DNA of 44,815 nt from Kofleriaceae bacterium (GCA_025357755.1 JANXOP010000125.1:1-44815), one strand, 5' to 3'. Positions 1 to 9,573 are shown, counted from the first letter of the stretch. Notes: a model not told the origin generated them from the letters alone. Numbers and translations: made by a program.

Positions 1-10
1 GCCGCCGACG

Positions 11-1942
11 ATGATCGAGCATGGCCCCTTGCGCACCAAGATCGAAGGCCATCTCGCCGGGGTGATCACCGCGCTCGCGACGGTCGCCGAAGGGGATGCG
101 GCGCTCACGATCGATGCGCTCGGCGAGGTCCATCTGTGGCCCACGCTCGACGGCAAGCGCGAGCCCTGCCTCGTCGATATCTCCGACGTGCACGAGCCCG
201 TGATCGCGCATCACGGCGAGGGGTTCGTGATGGCGTCGCTCGATGGCGCGAGCGACCTCGTGCTCGGCGTGCTCGACGACCAAGGGAGGCGGCTGCGTCA
301 CCTCTCGATCGGCCGCGACGCGAAGTTCCTCGGCGTGGTGATGACGCCCGCCGGTATCCTCGCGTGGAGCGAGGATCAGACGATCAACCTCTACACGTTC
401 GACGGCGCGCTGGTCGGTCACCTCGGCACCGATCCGGGCCAGCGCTTTCGCGATGTGGTCGCGAACGGTACCCACGTGCTCGGCGAATTCGAGCTCGATC
501 AAGAACACGTGATCCTGCGCGAGCTCGTGATGCAACCGCACTTGGCGTGGGGACCACCGATCGAGACCGAGGGGTTGCCGCAGGGACCGTTCGCGATCTC
601 TCCGTCGGGGACCCGGTTCGCGGTGCTCGTCAAGGAGCCGAAGGTCTCGACGCTGACGATCCACGCGTTCGATCGCGCGACCGGCCAGGCGCTCGCGCGC
701 GCGATCGTGCCGGGGCTCGCCGAGCTCGGATTTATCGACGACCGGCACCTCGGTGCCGTGCGCAGTGATGGCGTCACGTGGTTCGAGCTCGCACCGGCTT
801 TCAAGACCGAAACGTTCGCGCCAGGTACGGCCTTGAGCGAGCCCGAGCGTCGCAAGATCGCGTTCGGCTCCGGCGTGGTGGTCCGCACGGTCAACAGCAG
901 CCTGACGATCACGCGACCTGGTGGCGAGAAGTATCTCGGGTATGGCATGAGCAGCGCGACCCTCGCGACCCTCGGACCGAACGGGCAGGTCGTGCTCGGT
1001 GAAGGGGACGCCACGGTGCAGCTCGATCGCAACCTCGCGGAGGTGCCCGGCGCGCCGAGCCTGCCCGCGGGTAGCATTCTCACCGATCTGGTCTGGCTTG
1101 GAGGGTCGGAGTACCTCGCGAACCTCGCGAACCTCGACGACGGCCGCGACGAGGATCTCAGCTTCGAGCTGCTGTCCGGCGACCACGCACCGATCCCAGT
1201 CGCACTCGCGGCCGCGAGTCCAAGTGATCCGAAGCAACTCGGCGGCAGCCTGCCTCGCCACGTGACGATGCTGCGCTACCAACCGACCACGCGGCTGCTC
1301 GTGGTGTCGCTGTGGGGGCAACCGCGTGTCGAGCGGTGGGTTCCCGCGCAGCACAAGCTCGAGCACGTCGCGGTGTTGCCGCGACCCGCGGCGGGAGAAG
1401 CACGCCTCGTATTCCCGGTCGATCCGGCGCTCGCCGAGGGGGTCGAGCTCGTCGACATGCGGTTCGGACCTTCTTCGAGCATCAGGTGGACCGATGCGAC
1501 CGCGAAGAAGCAGCTCGCGACCGCCGAGACCCTCGGCCTGCTCGCGGTCGATCCCGCAGGCCGAACCTACGCGTGGATCAAGACCGACACCGGCACGGAG
1601 CTGGCGGTGCTCGTGCGCGGCAAGGTCATCGCCGTGTTGCCGCATCCACCGCAGTTCACGGTGTGGCCGGATCCTCGAGGTACCGGCGCGCTCGAGCTCG
1701 CGAAGGATCATGTCGCGCTCGTCCATCTCGATGGCACGGTCGGCTGGGAGCGTCCGCTGCTCGGATCGGTGCGCGCGTTCTGGACTGACGACGAGCTCGT
1801 GATCGTGACGACGACCGGGGTCGCTCGGCTCGACCTGAAGACCGGCGCGCGGCTCGGCGCGCGCTGCGGTTGGCACTTCGGCCTGAGCGACAAGCCGCAG
1901 CTACCATCACCCGCGGTCGAGTCGATCTGCGCGATGCGCTAG
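11..1942 (+). CDS. Beta-propeller (WD40-like) protein, possibly 5'-truncated
   Basis: Long protein (643 aa from the ATG at 11) built of repeated short beta-rich units such as 'ALTIDALGEVHLWPTLDG' and 'ILAWSEDQTINLYTFDG', the look of a WD40 or PQQ-type beta-propeller. I see no catalytic motif, signal peptide or membrane segment. The frame is open to the left edge, so this ATG may be internal and an N-terminal domain may be missing. Myxobacterial propellers are often fused to protein kinase or sigma-factor-like domains; that is family knowledge, not seen here. The stop overlaps the convergent receiver gene by 4 nt. A scaffold or interaction role is inference; the exact function is unknown. Confidence 0.65.
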   Translation: MIEHGPLRTKIEGHLAGVITALATVAEGDAALTIDALGEVHLWPTLDGKREPCLVDISDVHEPVIAHHGEGFVMASLDGASDLVLGVLDDQGRRLRHLSIGRDAKFLGVVMTPAGILAWSEDQTINLYTFDGALVGHLGTDPGQRFRDVVANGTHVLGEFELDQEHVILRELVMQPHLAWGPPIETEGLPQGPFAISPSGTRFAVLVKEPKVSTLTIHAFDRATGQALARAIVPGLAELGFIDDRHLGAVRSDGVTWFELAPAFKTETFAPGTALSEPERRKIAFGSGVVVRTVNSSLTITRPGGEKYLGYGMSSATLATLGPNGQVVLGEGDATVQLDRNLAEVPGAPSLPAGSILTDLVWLGGSEYLANLANLDDGRDEDLSFELLSGDHAPIPVALAAASPSDPKQLGGSLPRHVTMLRYQPTTRLLVVSLWGQPRVERWVPAQHKLEHVAVLPRPAAGEARLVFPVDPALAEGVELVDMRFGPSSSIRWTDATAKKQLATAETLGLLAVDPAGRTYAWIKTDTGTELAVLVRGKVIAVLPHPPQFTVWPDPRGTGALELAKDHVALVHLDGTVGWERPLLGSVRAFWTDDELVIVTTTGVARLDLKTGARLGARCGWHFGLSDKPQLPSPAVESICAMR

Positions 1943-2283
1943 AACAGCGTGCGTATAGACGCGGCGAGATCGCGGAGCCGCTCTTTCGGTACGAAGGTGC
2001 GAGCGCCTCGGGTCAGCAACTCGGTGACCCGATCCGGGCTGATGTTTCCGGAGATCAAGATCAGCGGTACCGAGCCGACCAGGTCGAGGGCGCGATCGGG
2101 TGAGAACCGCGGCATCGAGTGATCGCAGATCACGAGGTCGGCGTTCGAGATCGCCGCGATGAACGCGGGTTCGGTTTCGACCCGTTCCCAGACGTGCGCG
2201 ATGCCTGCGCGCGAGAGGGCCAGCGCGACGAGCTCGGCATCGTCGGGGTCGTCGTCCGCGATGAGCACTCGCAACACCATCAC
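1939..2283 (-). CDS. Stand-alone response regulator receiver domain
   Basis: A 114-aa CheY-like receiver domain with no output domain. The acidic pocket is D10-D12 ('IADDDPDD'), the phospho-acceptor is D54 in 'VICDHSMP', the switch Ser is S78 in 'ILISGN', and the conserved Lys is K100 in 'FVPKER'. Such proteins accept phosphate from a histidine kinase and act by protein contact or as phosphate sinks. No kinase is nearby, so the partner is unknown. The GTG at 2283 has a perfect AGGAGG 7 nt upstream; an ATG directly after it (2280) is the alternative. The gene diverges from the small secreted ORF at 2347. Confidence 0.88.
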   Translation of the reverse strand: MMVLRVLIADDDPDDAELVALALSRAGIAHVWERVETEPAFIAAISNADLVICDHSMPRFSPDRALDLVGSVPLILISGNISPDRVTELLTRGARTFVPKERLRDLAASIRTLF

Positions 2284-2290
2284 CTACACA

Positions 2291-2296
2291 CCTCCT
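2291..2296 (-). promoter_or_regulatory. Strong Shine-Dalgarno of the receiver gene
   Basis: CCTCCT on the plus strand reads AGGAGG on the minus strand, 7 nt before the GTG at 2283 and 10 nt before the ATG at 2280. It is one of the few full-consensus ribosome sites in the window and supports the GTG start. Confidence 0.7.
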
Positions 2297-2309
2297 GGTC
2301 GATTCGACC
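2297..2309. repeat. Perfect inverted repeat GGTCGA-T-TCGACC
   Basis: Six-base arms with a one-base centre, in the 63-nt gap between the divergent receiver gene and the small secreted ORF, just upstream of the AGGAGG site. It could be an operator or an RNA hairpin in the receiver gene's leader. A palindrome of this size in GC-rich DNA may also be chance. Confidence 0.3.
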
Positions 2310-2346
2310 GGATGACGAATTCGTGAAGGCATGCTACCTCTTACAG

Positions 2347-2661
2347 ATGCGGTCGATCTGGGCGCTCGTCGTCGCGTGCCTGGTGGCCGTGACGGGCATG
2401 CGCCCGGCCGAAGCCTCGGTTCGAGACCGGTCCCGGTCCGGGGAGGACCAGAAACTCTCGCGCGCGCCCTCGCTCCCCGCGCTGGCGGGCCGGCGGGAGA
2501 ACCACCGTCCTCCCGAGTTCTCGCCGGTCGCCACCCTGCCGGTGGTTGCATCTCTCGATGCGCCGCGGATCCGTTCGCTCTTCCTCCTGCGAACTGCGCG
2601 GGTCGTTCCTCACCCTGCTCCGGTCTCGAGTTGCTCCGCGCGTGGACCCCCACTCGGCTGA
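2347..2661 (+). CDS. Small secreted protein, hypothetical
   Basis: A 104-aa ORF beginning with a convincing Sec signal peptide: 'MRSIWALVVACLVAVTG' followed by an AxA-type site (AEA|SVRD). The mature part is Arg/Pro-rich with no known domain and ends 'SCSARGPPLG'. No strong ribosome site is visible upstream. If it is not real, 2284-2713 is an intergenic stretch of about 430 nt. Several out-of-frame ORFs overlap it but lack a signal peptide. Confidence is limited by length and composition. Confidence 0.4.
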   Translation: MRSIWALVVACLVAVTGMRPAEASVRDRSRSGEDQKLSRAPSLPALAGRRENHRPPEFSPVATLPVVASLDAPRIRSLFLLRTARVVPHPAPVSSCSARGPPLG

Positions 2662-2713
2662 ACACGTCCTCGTTCACCGATCCAAGTTTCACAGCGTTTT
2701 GTAAGGAGTGACC

Positions 2714-2827
2714 ATGTCGTACGAGAATCGTGCGCCCTCGTGGCGCGAGCGTCATGCATTGAAGATCATGGGGGTGGTGATGTGCGCGATGTTCGCGGCC
2801 GTGATCGTCGCCCAGGTCGGGTGTTGA
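2714..2827 (+). CDS. 37-aa single-pass membrane peptide
   Basis: A very short gene found by reading the sequence: AAGGAG lies 5 nt before the ATG. The product starts MSYENRAPSWRERHALK, a charged cytosolic-looking head, followed by one hydrophobic helix, IMGVVMCAMFAAVIVAQVG, ending in Cys. The stop lies 1 nt before the ATG of the zinc-ribbon gene, so the two are probably translated together. The function is unknown; small peptides of this shape often sit beside or regulate membrane complexes, which is inference. Confidence 0.5.
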   Translation: MSYENRAPSWRERHALKIMGVVMCAMFAAVIVAQVGC

Positions 2828-2828
2828 G

Positions 2829-3002
2829 ATGGCCGGTGCCGTCGTGCTTGCCTCGATCTTTCAGCTCGTCACGATCACGTGCCCGAGTTGCGGATATCCC
2901 AAGCGGGTCTCGAGGAAGCCGGTCGCACGCCGCGTGTGCCCGCGCTGCCGCAAGTACTTCGCGGATCCGTTACCAGCGAACGACCAGCGAGCCGCTAAGT
3001 AA
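2829..3002 (+). CDS. 57-aa zinc-ribbon protein
   Basis: Starts 1 nt after the stop of the 37-aa peptide gene (TGA-G-ATG). It carries two CPxC knuckles, CPSC at residues 18-21 and CPRC at 37-40, separated by 15 residues, the spacing of a small zinc ribbon. The linker is basic (KRVSRKPVARR). Rubredoxin-like or rRNA/DNA-associated zinc ribbons are possible relatives, but I cannot name a family. Its last 33 nt overlap the convergent gene ending at 2970. Confidence 0.5.
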   Translation: MAGAVVLASIFQLVTITCPSCGYPKRVSRKPVARRVCPRCRKYFADPLPANDQRAAK

Positions 3003-3416
3003 CACCACGAGACGGGTGCGATCGACACCGTCGATCACGAGATAGCTACCCGCATCTCCCGCGACACCGAGCGGGCCGACCAGCCCGAGCGTCGCGCGCA
3101 CGCCACCGCCGATCAGCGGGGCGTGGTGGTCGAGATCCGCGCCGAGATCGGCGTGTAGATCGAGCACGAGATGCGGGCGCGCGGCGCCGGCTTCATACAC
3201 GAGGCCGGCGCACGCGAGGCCGCGGTGATCCGCATCGAAGCCGCGCAACGCGAGCAGTGCGCCGAGCCGCGAGAGCTCGACATCGAGCTCGAGATCGAGC
3301 CGGCTCGCGGCACCTTCTCCGCCTGTCGCGAGCAATGAACCTCCAAGCCCGACGCTGCCGTGCAGCGGTCGCGCGAGCGCGGTCGTGCTGACGAGTAGCA
3401 CCGCGAGCTTCTTCAC
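2970..3416 (-). CDS. Small exported protein, hypothetical
   Basis: 148 aa with a short signal peptide (MKKLAVLLVSTTALARP) and then alternating Gly-rich beta-like segments such as 'GSVGLGGSLLATGG' and 'GGGVRATLGLVGPLGVAG', suggesting a small outer-membrane barrel or periplasmic beta protein. The start is GTG and overlaps the SctV stop as GTGA, so translation is probably coupled to the export-gate gene. It could be an accessory of that system, but I recognise no family. Confidence 0.6.
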   Translation of the reverse strand: MKKLAVLLVSTTALARPLHGSVGLGGSLLATGGEGAASRLDLELDVELSRLGALLALRGFDADHRGLACAGLVYEAGAARPHLVLDLHADLGADLDHHAPLIGGGVRATLGLVGPLGVAGDAGSYLVIDGVDRTRLVVLLSGSLVVRW

Positions 3417-5236
3417 ACGTCGATACGACCGGCTGTCGTGACGGCGGTGCCGGGCGCGAGCTCGTGCGCGGCGAGGATCGCGATCGCGGGCAGCTCGGGC
3501 TCGAGCAGACCGCGCAGGTGGCGGCGAACATCGCCGGAGACCAGCAAGACGGCCGGGCCGGCGCCGAGCTTGGTGCGCACCGCCGCGACGATGTCCGCCG
3601 CGATCGCGGGCTCGAGCGCGAGGATCTGCGCGCCGTCCCTACGATCGATCGCGGAGCGCAGCGCATCTTCGATCATCCCGTCGACGGTGTAGACCGCGAC
3701 CTGGCCGCGGGGCGCCCAGCGTGCGGTGATCTGGCGACGCAGCTGGCCGCGCAGGTGTTCGACGAGTGGTGGCACGGCCGCGGCGGTGAAGCCACCGGTC
3801 GGCACCGGTGCGAGGGCGATCGCTTCGAGGACCCCGGTGAGGTCGTCGATCGGCACGCCTTCGCGAGCGAGGTGGCGCAGGACGTCGGCGAGCACGGGCA
3901 GCGAGACCACGCGTGGCACGACCTCGCGCACGAGCACCGGCGCGGTCACGGCGGTGCTCTCGACGAGGGCCGCGACGCGATCGATGCCAAGCAGCTCGGG
4001 CACGAGCGGCGCGAGGGCCGCGGGCAAGCGTGCCGCGAGGCTCGCGAGGGCCTCGCCTTCGAGCGTGAGCCAGCTGACCGGCGTGCCATCGATCGCGAGC
4101 GCGACCTCGTTCGTGCCAAGCGCGGCGTCGCGAAGGACGGCGAGAGGCGGAATCGGGAGCCCGGCGCGCGCCGTGGCGAGCACCGCGTGCAGAGGCCCGG
4201 CGACGAGGCGGTCGTGCAGCGCGGGCGAGAGGCGGAGCGCGAGCCGTGGGGTGCTCGCGCCGGGTTCGTCGAGCACCACCGCCGGCACGGGCCGCGAGCG
4301 CGCCGCCAGCCACGCACCAGCCGCAGCGATCAGGCCGAGCACGAGGAACGGCCCGACCGGCAAGCCCGGGAGGACTGCGAGCCCGCACAGCAAGATCGCG
4401 ACACCCGCGAGGGCGCGCGGCGAACCGGTGAGCTGCGCACCGAGGTCCTCGCCGATCGCGCGATCCCCGGAGCTCGCGACGCGCGTGACCAGGAGGCCCG
4501 AGGCGACCGCGACGAGCAGCGATGGAATCTGCGCGACGAGGCCGGCGCCGATCGAGAGCAGCGAGTAGGTGTGCGCGGCTTCGCCAACCGACATCCCGCG
4601 GTTCGCGATGCCGATCACGAGGCCGCCGATCAGGTTGATCACGACGATCACGATCGCGGCGATCGCGTCGCCCTTGACGAACCGCATCGCGCCATCCATC
4701 GCGCCGTACAGCGACGACTCGCGCTCGAGCGCGGTCCGCCTGGCGCGTGCGGTCTCCGCGTCGATCGCGCCGGTGCGGAGCTCGGCATCGATCGCCATCT
4801 GCTTGCCGGGCATCGCATCGAGCGCGAATCGCGCCGAGACCTCGGCGACGCGCTCGGCACCTCGCGCGACGACGATCAACTGGACGATCGTGATCACCGC
4901 GAACACGACGAGGCCGACGACCAGGTTCTCGGCGACGACCGAGCTGCCGAACGCGCGCACCACGCTGCCCGCATCGGCATCGGCGAGCACCAGGCGGGTG
5001 GTCGAGACCTCCAACCCGACGCGGAACAGCGTCGTGACGACCAGCAGCGTCGGGAAGGAAGCAAAACCGAGCGGGTTCGGCGAGAACACCGCGGCCATCA
5101 GCAGCGCGACCGAGAACGCGATGTTCAGCGCGAGCATCGCGTCGAGCAGGGGCCGCGGCACCGGCACGATCAACATCACCACCACGGCGATCACCAGAGC
5201 GGCGATCGCCAGCTCACCAACCCGCAGTTTCTTCAC
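3413..5236 (-). CDS. Type III export gate protein, FHIPEP family (SctV/FlhA)
   Basis: 607 aa. The N-terminal half is multi-spanning membrane protein ('ALVIAVVVMLIVPVPRPLLD', 'FPTLLVVTTLFRVGLEVSTT') and carries the FHIPEP signature near residues 128-152 (VAEVSARFALDAMPGKQ). From about residue 330 a cytosolic domain follows, the part that forms the nonameric ring receiving substrates in this family. Usual family length is about 680-700 aa, so the cytosolic part is somewhat short. GTG start directly abutting the sigma-factor stop; GTGA overlap with the downstream exported protein. No other type III secretion or flagellar gene is in the window, so SctV versus FlhA cannot be settled here. I favour a non-flagellar SctV. 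Confidence 0.87.
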   Translation of the reverse strand: MKKLRVGELAIAALVIAVVVMLIVPVPRPLLDAMLALNIAFSVALLMAAVFSPNPLGFASFPTLLVVTTLFRVGLEVSTTRLVLADADAGSVVRAFGSSVVAENLVVGLVVFAVITIVQLIVVARGAERVAEVSARFALDAMPGKQMAIDAELRTGAIDAETARARRTALERESSLYGAMDGAMRFVKGDAIAAIVIVVINLIGGLVIGIANRGMSVGEAAHTYSLLSIGAGLVAQIPSLLVAVASGLLVTRVASSGDRAIGEDLGAQLTGSPRALAGVAILLCGLAVLPGLPVGPFLVLGLIAAAGAWLAARSRPVPAVVLDEPGASTPRLALRLSPALHDRLVAGPLHAVLATARAGLPIPPLAVLRDAALGTNEVALAIDGTPVSWLTLEGEALASLAARLPAALAPLVPELLGIDRVAALVESTAVTAPVLVREVVPRVVSLPVLADVLRHLAREGVPIDDLTGVLEAIALAPVPTGGFTAAAVPPLVEHLRGQLRRQITARWAPRGQVAVYTVDGMIEDALRSAIDRRDGAQILALEPAIAADIVAAVRTKLGAGPAVLLVSGDVRRHLRGLLEPELPAIAILAAHELAPGTAVTTAGRIDV

Positions 5237-6202
<966 letters not shown>

Positions 6203-6232
6203 CGTCCGCGATTAGGCCACTGCTGGTCGCAA

Positions 6233-6261
6233 TGGTCAAACCCTAGGCGCCGCGCTACAAT
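6233..6261 (+). promoter_or_regulatory. Candidate promoter of the ClpX-like gene
   Basis: TGGTCA at 6233-6238, a 17-bp spacer, and TACAAT at 6256-6261 resemble a sigma-70 promoter. Predicted transcription start is about 6268, only a few bases before the ATG at 6272, so the message would be nearly leaderless. It lies in the 69-nt gap between divergent genes. Confidence 0.4.
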
Positions 6262-6271
6262 TTTTCGACGG

Positions 6272-7411
6272 ATGGAGCCTAATCGCAAGGTCCGCAAGCA
6301 GGGGCTCGAGCACTTCATCAAGTTCGTGCGCGAGCTGGCCTGTCCTTCGCCGCAGGCGATGTACGAGACGCTCCACGACCTCGGCTACCGCGGCCAGGAC
6401 CACGCTCGGCGGGCGCTGTGCCTGATGGCCTACCGGCACGTCAAGCGGGTCAAGCGGATCTACATCGACGGCGTCGACCGCAACGAGCTGCCGAAGAAAT
6501 CGAACTTTCTGTGCGTCGGCCCGACCGGCTCGGGGAAGACGTTTCTCGTCGAGACCCTGTTCGGCAAGGTGCTCAAGCTGCCGACCGCGCTGGTCGATAT
6601 CACCACCTATTCGGAGACCGGTTATGTCGGTCAGGATCCCTCCACCATCCTGACGCGACTGCTCCATACCGCCGACGAGAATCCGATGCTCGCCTCGATC
6701 GGCATCGTGTGCCTCGACGAGTTCGACAAGATCGCCTCGGGTCAGAACAATGCGATCTTCGCCGGAGCCGGCACCACGAAGGACGTCACCGGCATGGGCG
6801 TCCAGCGCGAGCTCTTGAAGATGCTCGAGTCGAGCGATGTCGTGGTGCCACTGGATCTGACCCACAGCTCGTATGCAGACCACGTCGTGATGTCGACGGC
6901 GGATATCGCGTTCATCGCCGCCGGCGCGTTCTCGGGCTTCCAGCAGATCGCGCACCGCCGCGCGATGCGCGATGCGATCGGCTTCGGTCGCGAGCAAGAG
7001 GGCAGTGGCGGCGACGTCGACGCGATCGCGGTCGACTTCACCGCGGACCAGGTCGAGAACGTCGCCAACTTCCAGGCATACGGCTTCCTGCCAGAGCTCG
7101 TCGCCCGGTTCACGCGCGTCGTTCCGTTCAAGGCGCTCGACGCGCGCACGCTCAAGGACATCCTCACCGCGGATGTCGTCACGCGCACCACGCGCGAGTT
7201 CAAGCTCGAGGGCTTCGAGCTCCAGATCCACGAGGAGGTCCTCGATCACATCGTGCAAGACGCGCTCGTGCGCGAGACCGGTGCGCGTGGCCTGGCCTCG
7301 ACGCTGACCCGCGAGCTCGAGGAGGTCGCGTTCGGTGCGTTCGGCGTCGAAGGTGGGGGTGTCGTCGACGTGGTGTTGCGCGACGACGAGATCGTCGTCG
7401 ACGTTCGTTAG
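6272..7411 (+). CDS. ClpX-like AAA+ unfoldase lacking the zinc-binding domain
   Basis: 379 aa. Walker A GPTGSGKT (83-90), pore-loop GYVG (117-120), Walker B IVCLDEFDK (145-153), the ClpP-docking-type loop IGFG (236-239), arginine-finger region 'LPELVARF' with R279, and sensor-2 GARGL (337-341). These match ClpX point by point. The N-terminal C4 zinc/adaptor domain of true ClpX (two CxxC pairs) is absent; about 75 other residues precede Walker A. Role in the family: ATP-driven unfolding and feeding of substrates to ClpP. Retention of IGFG suggests it still docks ClpP, while loss of the adaptor domain suggests different substrates. It overlaps the convergent DUF2279 gene by 4 nt. Confidence 0.88.
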   Translation: MEPNRKVRKQGLEHFIKFVRELACPSPQAMYETLHDLGYRGQDHARRALCLMAYRHVKRVKRIYIDGVDRNELPKKSNFLCVGPTGSGKTFLVETLFGKVLKLPTALVDITTYSETGYVGQDPSTILTRLLHTADENPMLASIGIVCLDEFDKIASGQNNAIFAGAGTTKDVTGMGVQRELLKMLESSDVVVPLDLTHSSYADHVVMSTADIAFIAAGAFSGFQQIAHRRAMRDAIGFGREQEGSGGDVDAIAVDFTADQVENVANFQAYGFLPELVARFTRVVPFKALDARTLKDILTADVVTRTTREFKLEGFELQIHEEVLDHIVQDALVRETGARGLASTLTRELEEVAFGAFGVEGGGVVDVVLRDDEIVVDVR

Positions 7412-8268
7412 GGCGACCGACCGAGCTCGAGAAAGCGCAACGTCGTATCCGGAACGCTCACGAATTCGAAGACGCCGTGCCCGATCCGGCGCCCGACGCT
7501 GTCGTGAAACAGCGCCTCGAGCACGGCCTGCATGTCGACCGCAAAGCCGGTGTAGAGCACCTGGCGTCGGATCAGGCTCGGATCCGCGGGCAGCGGTGCG
7601 TAGTTGCGGGTCTCGAAGCCGACGACGACGTCGGCGAACCGGCCCCAGCGCGTCCACGGCGAGTCCGTGAGGCCAGGAATCGCCCGCAGGTGCGTCGCGA
7701 GCATGTACGACTGCCCGGTGTAGTCCTGTGCGCCGTCGATGTTGCCGTGCTTGACGAGCTTCCAGTACTCGTGGCTCGGCCAGTACTCGAGCCGAAAATC
7801 GAACAGCCGGTCGAGCGTGGGGATGTTCTCGAGCAGCACGGTGAACAGCGCGCCCGAGGCATTCGCGATGATGTCGCCGTACTCGAACTGATAGTGCAGG
7901 CTGTCCTTGTACTCCGACACCGTGCCGAACAGCTGCGAGAGCCCGAACGCGATGATGCTCGAAGGCAAGGTGCGAAACCCGCCGTGGACGAGCGCCTCGG
8001 TCGTCACGTACGACAGCATGTGGCCGGCCCAGAAGTGGCCCATCTTGTCGGCGCCACCGGCGTACGTGTTCACGCCGAAGCCCTCGAGCGTGAACAGCGG
8101 ATCGGTCGTGCGCGTCGCGTTGTGAAACCACGCGAAGTAGGCATAGACCGAGACCGCGCCCCACGTGCCCGCGACCGCCGCGACGGCGGTCGTCCGCGAA
8201 TAGAGCGGCTCCGGTTCGTCCGCGCGAGCGACGCCGGTGAGTGCGAGCAGGATCAAGAAGCGCTTCAC
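7408..8268 (-). CDS. DUF2279-like predicted membrane/periplasmic protein
   Basis: 286 aa from GTG 8268, which overlaps the stop of the Wzi-like gene as GTGA, the coupling style common here; a GTG at 8277 adds three residues. Signal peptide MKRFLILLALTGVARA, then hydrophobic segments. The motif 'GADKMGHFWAGHMLSY' is the DUF2279 hallmark. DUF2279 proteins are conserved exported proteins of unknown function. The place directly behind a capsule-assembly-like gene suggests a role at the cell surface, which is inference. Confidence 0.65.
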   Translation of the reverse strand: MKRFLILLALTGVARADEPEPLYSRTTAVAAVAGTWGAVSVYAYFAWFHNATRTTDPLFTLEGFGVNTYAGGADKMGHFWAGHMLSYVTTEALVHGGFRTLPSSIIAFGLSQLFGTVSEYKDSLHYQFEYGDIIANASGALFTVLLENIPTLDRLFDFRLEYWPSHEYWKLVKHGNIDGAQDYTGQSYMLATHLRAIPGLTDSPWTRWGRFADVVVGFETRNYAPLPADPSLIRRQVLYTGFAVDMQAVLEALFHDSVGRRIGHGVFEFVSVPDTTLRFLELGRSP

Positions 8269-9527
8269 GGACGCCACGCGAGGACGACGTCCCCACCGAC
8301 GCTGTGGCGTTCGGCGTGCTGGAACGCGAAGTGAAAGATCGTCTCGGTGACCGCGCCTGCTTCGAGCCGCAGGTGCGGCGATAGCGTGCGGCCACCGCGC
8401 AGGCCGATGCGCACGCGAAACTCGGCCAGGCCATCACTCGTGCGCACGATCGGTTGGTGGAAATCATACGTGTACGTGTCGTTCGCGAGGCGCGCGAATT
8501 CGGCCCACGGTGTGATCAGATGCGCGCGGAGCGAGACATAAAGGGCCTGCGCGTCGGGGCCGAGCGGGCTGCCGATGGCGCGGCCGGCATTCGTGAAGCC
8601 GGTGAGTCGCGGGTCGTGCTCCATCGAGCGAAAGCCGGTCTTCTGCCACTCGATCAAGATCTCCGGAAATTCCAGGCCGACGACGTGATCCGCGTCGTAG
8701 CGCAGCGCATCGGCGAACTGCCGGCGCCAGTCCTCGAACATCAGCTCGTAGTAGAAGCGCGCGCCGCCGAACCCCGCGATCCGCCAGCTCGCATCGATCC
8801 CGACCCGCCGGTTCGAGCTATCGGTCGGGCCGGCGGATGGATCGCTACGGGTGACGTGTTCTTCGATAAAAGCCCACGGGCCCAGGTGTGGCGCGCCATC
8901 GCCTTCGAGCTGGAGCAGCTGCATGCCTCCGAGCGTCAATGGCCCGAGGTGGAGCTCGCCGCGCGCGATCGTGACGAGGTTACCGGGATAAGTCTGCGGG
9001 CTGCGCAACCTACCGACGAGATAGAACAGCCCACCGCGTTTGTTCGCGTAGCTCGCGCGGACGAAGTCGAGCGGCGGGGCGTGATCGCTCCAGCCGATAT
9101 TCGTGCGCGCGCCGGGCCCGATCACGAAGGCATCGCGACCGAGCTCGAGCTCGAAGCCGCGATAGTGCGCGTCGAGGTGTGCGCGATCGAGGTCGATGTC
9201 GCTCCCGTAGTGATCGGTCCCGAGTCGCGCGCGCACGCGCGTGCCCGCCGAGAGCCAGTCGCCGAAACCGGCGCGCGAAGCGAGCTCGCCGTACGTGCCG
9301 ATCCCATCCCCGCACGGTCGGCCCTCGGTGTGCTCGCACGAGATCGCGAGCTCGCCCGTGAGGTCACGCGCGTGCGAGGGTACCGAGTACGGACGATCCG
9401 CTTCGTCGTACGCCGCGACGTGCAGCGCGGCTTGGTCGATCGGCGTGATCCACGCGCTGTCTGCCCGCGCGCGCGCCGGAGCGGCGATGCCGAGCCCAGC
9501 GAGCCCCGCGAGCACGAACAGCTTCAC
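8265..9527 (-). CDS. Capsule assembly Wzi-like outer-membrane protein
   Basis: 420 aa with signal peptide (MKLFVLAGLAGLGIAAPARARA). Alternating amphipathic beta strands run throughout and the chain ends in an aromatic-rich strand, as in outer-membrane barrels. The stretch 'LELGRDAFVIGPGARTNIG' followed by 'HAPPLDFVRASY' resembles the conserved core of the Wzi family, which anchors or organises polysaccharide at the outer membrane. GTG start. It is transcribed away from wecB and heads a two-gene operon with the DUF2279 protein. Family assignment is by motif resemblance only. Confidence 0.6.
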   Translation of the reverse strand: MKLFVLAGLAGLGIAAPARARADSAWITPIDQAALHVAAYDEADRPYSVPSHARDLTGELAISCEHTEGRPCGDGIGTYGELASRAGFGDWLSAGTRVRARLGTDHYGSDIDLDRAHLDAHYRGFELELGRDAFVIGPGARTNIGWSDHAPPLDFVRASYANKRGGLFYLVGRLRSPQTYPGNLVTIARGELHLGPLTLGGMQLLQLEGDGAPHLGPWAFIEEHVTRSDPSAGPTDSSNRRVGIDASWRIAGFGGARFYYELMFEDWRRQFADALRYDADHVVGLEFPEILIEWQKTGFRSMEHDPRLTGFTNAGRAIGSPLGPDAQALYVSLRAHLITPWAEFARLANDTYTYDFHQPIVRTSDGLAEFRVRIGLRGGRTLSPHLRLEAGAVTETIFHFAFQHAERHSVGGDVVLAWRP

Positions 9528-9573
9528 AGCCCCACGCTCGCACGTCCGGCGTCGTCACGGTAAGGTGGCCGCG

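Noticed and set aside
2331..2711. 126-aa plus-strand frame overlapping the small secreted ORF
   Set aside because: No signal peptide, Arg/Gly/Pro-rich and out of frame with the better-supported ORF at 2347.
6418..8334. 638-aa plus-strand open frame over the ClpX-like and DUF2279 genes
   Set aside because: Out of frame with ClpX motifs and charged low-complexity; a shadow.
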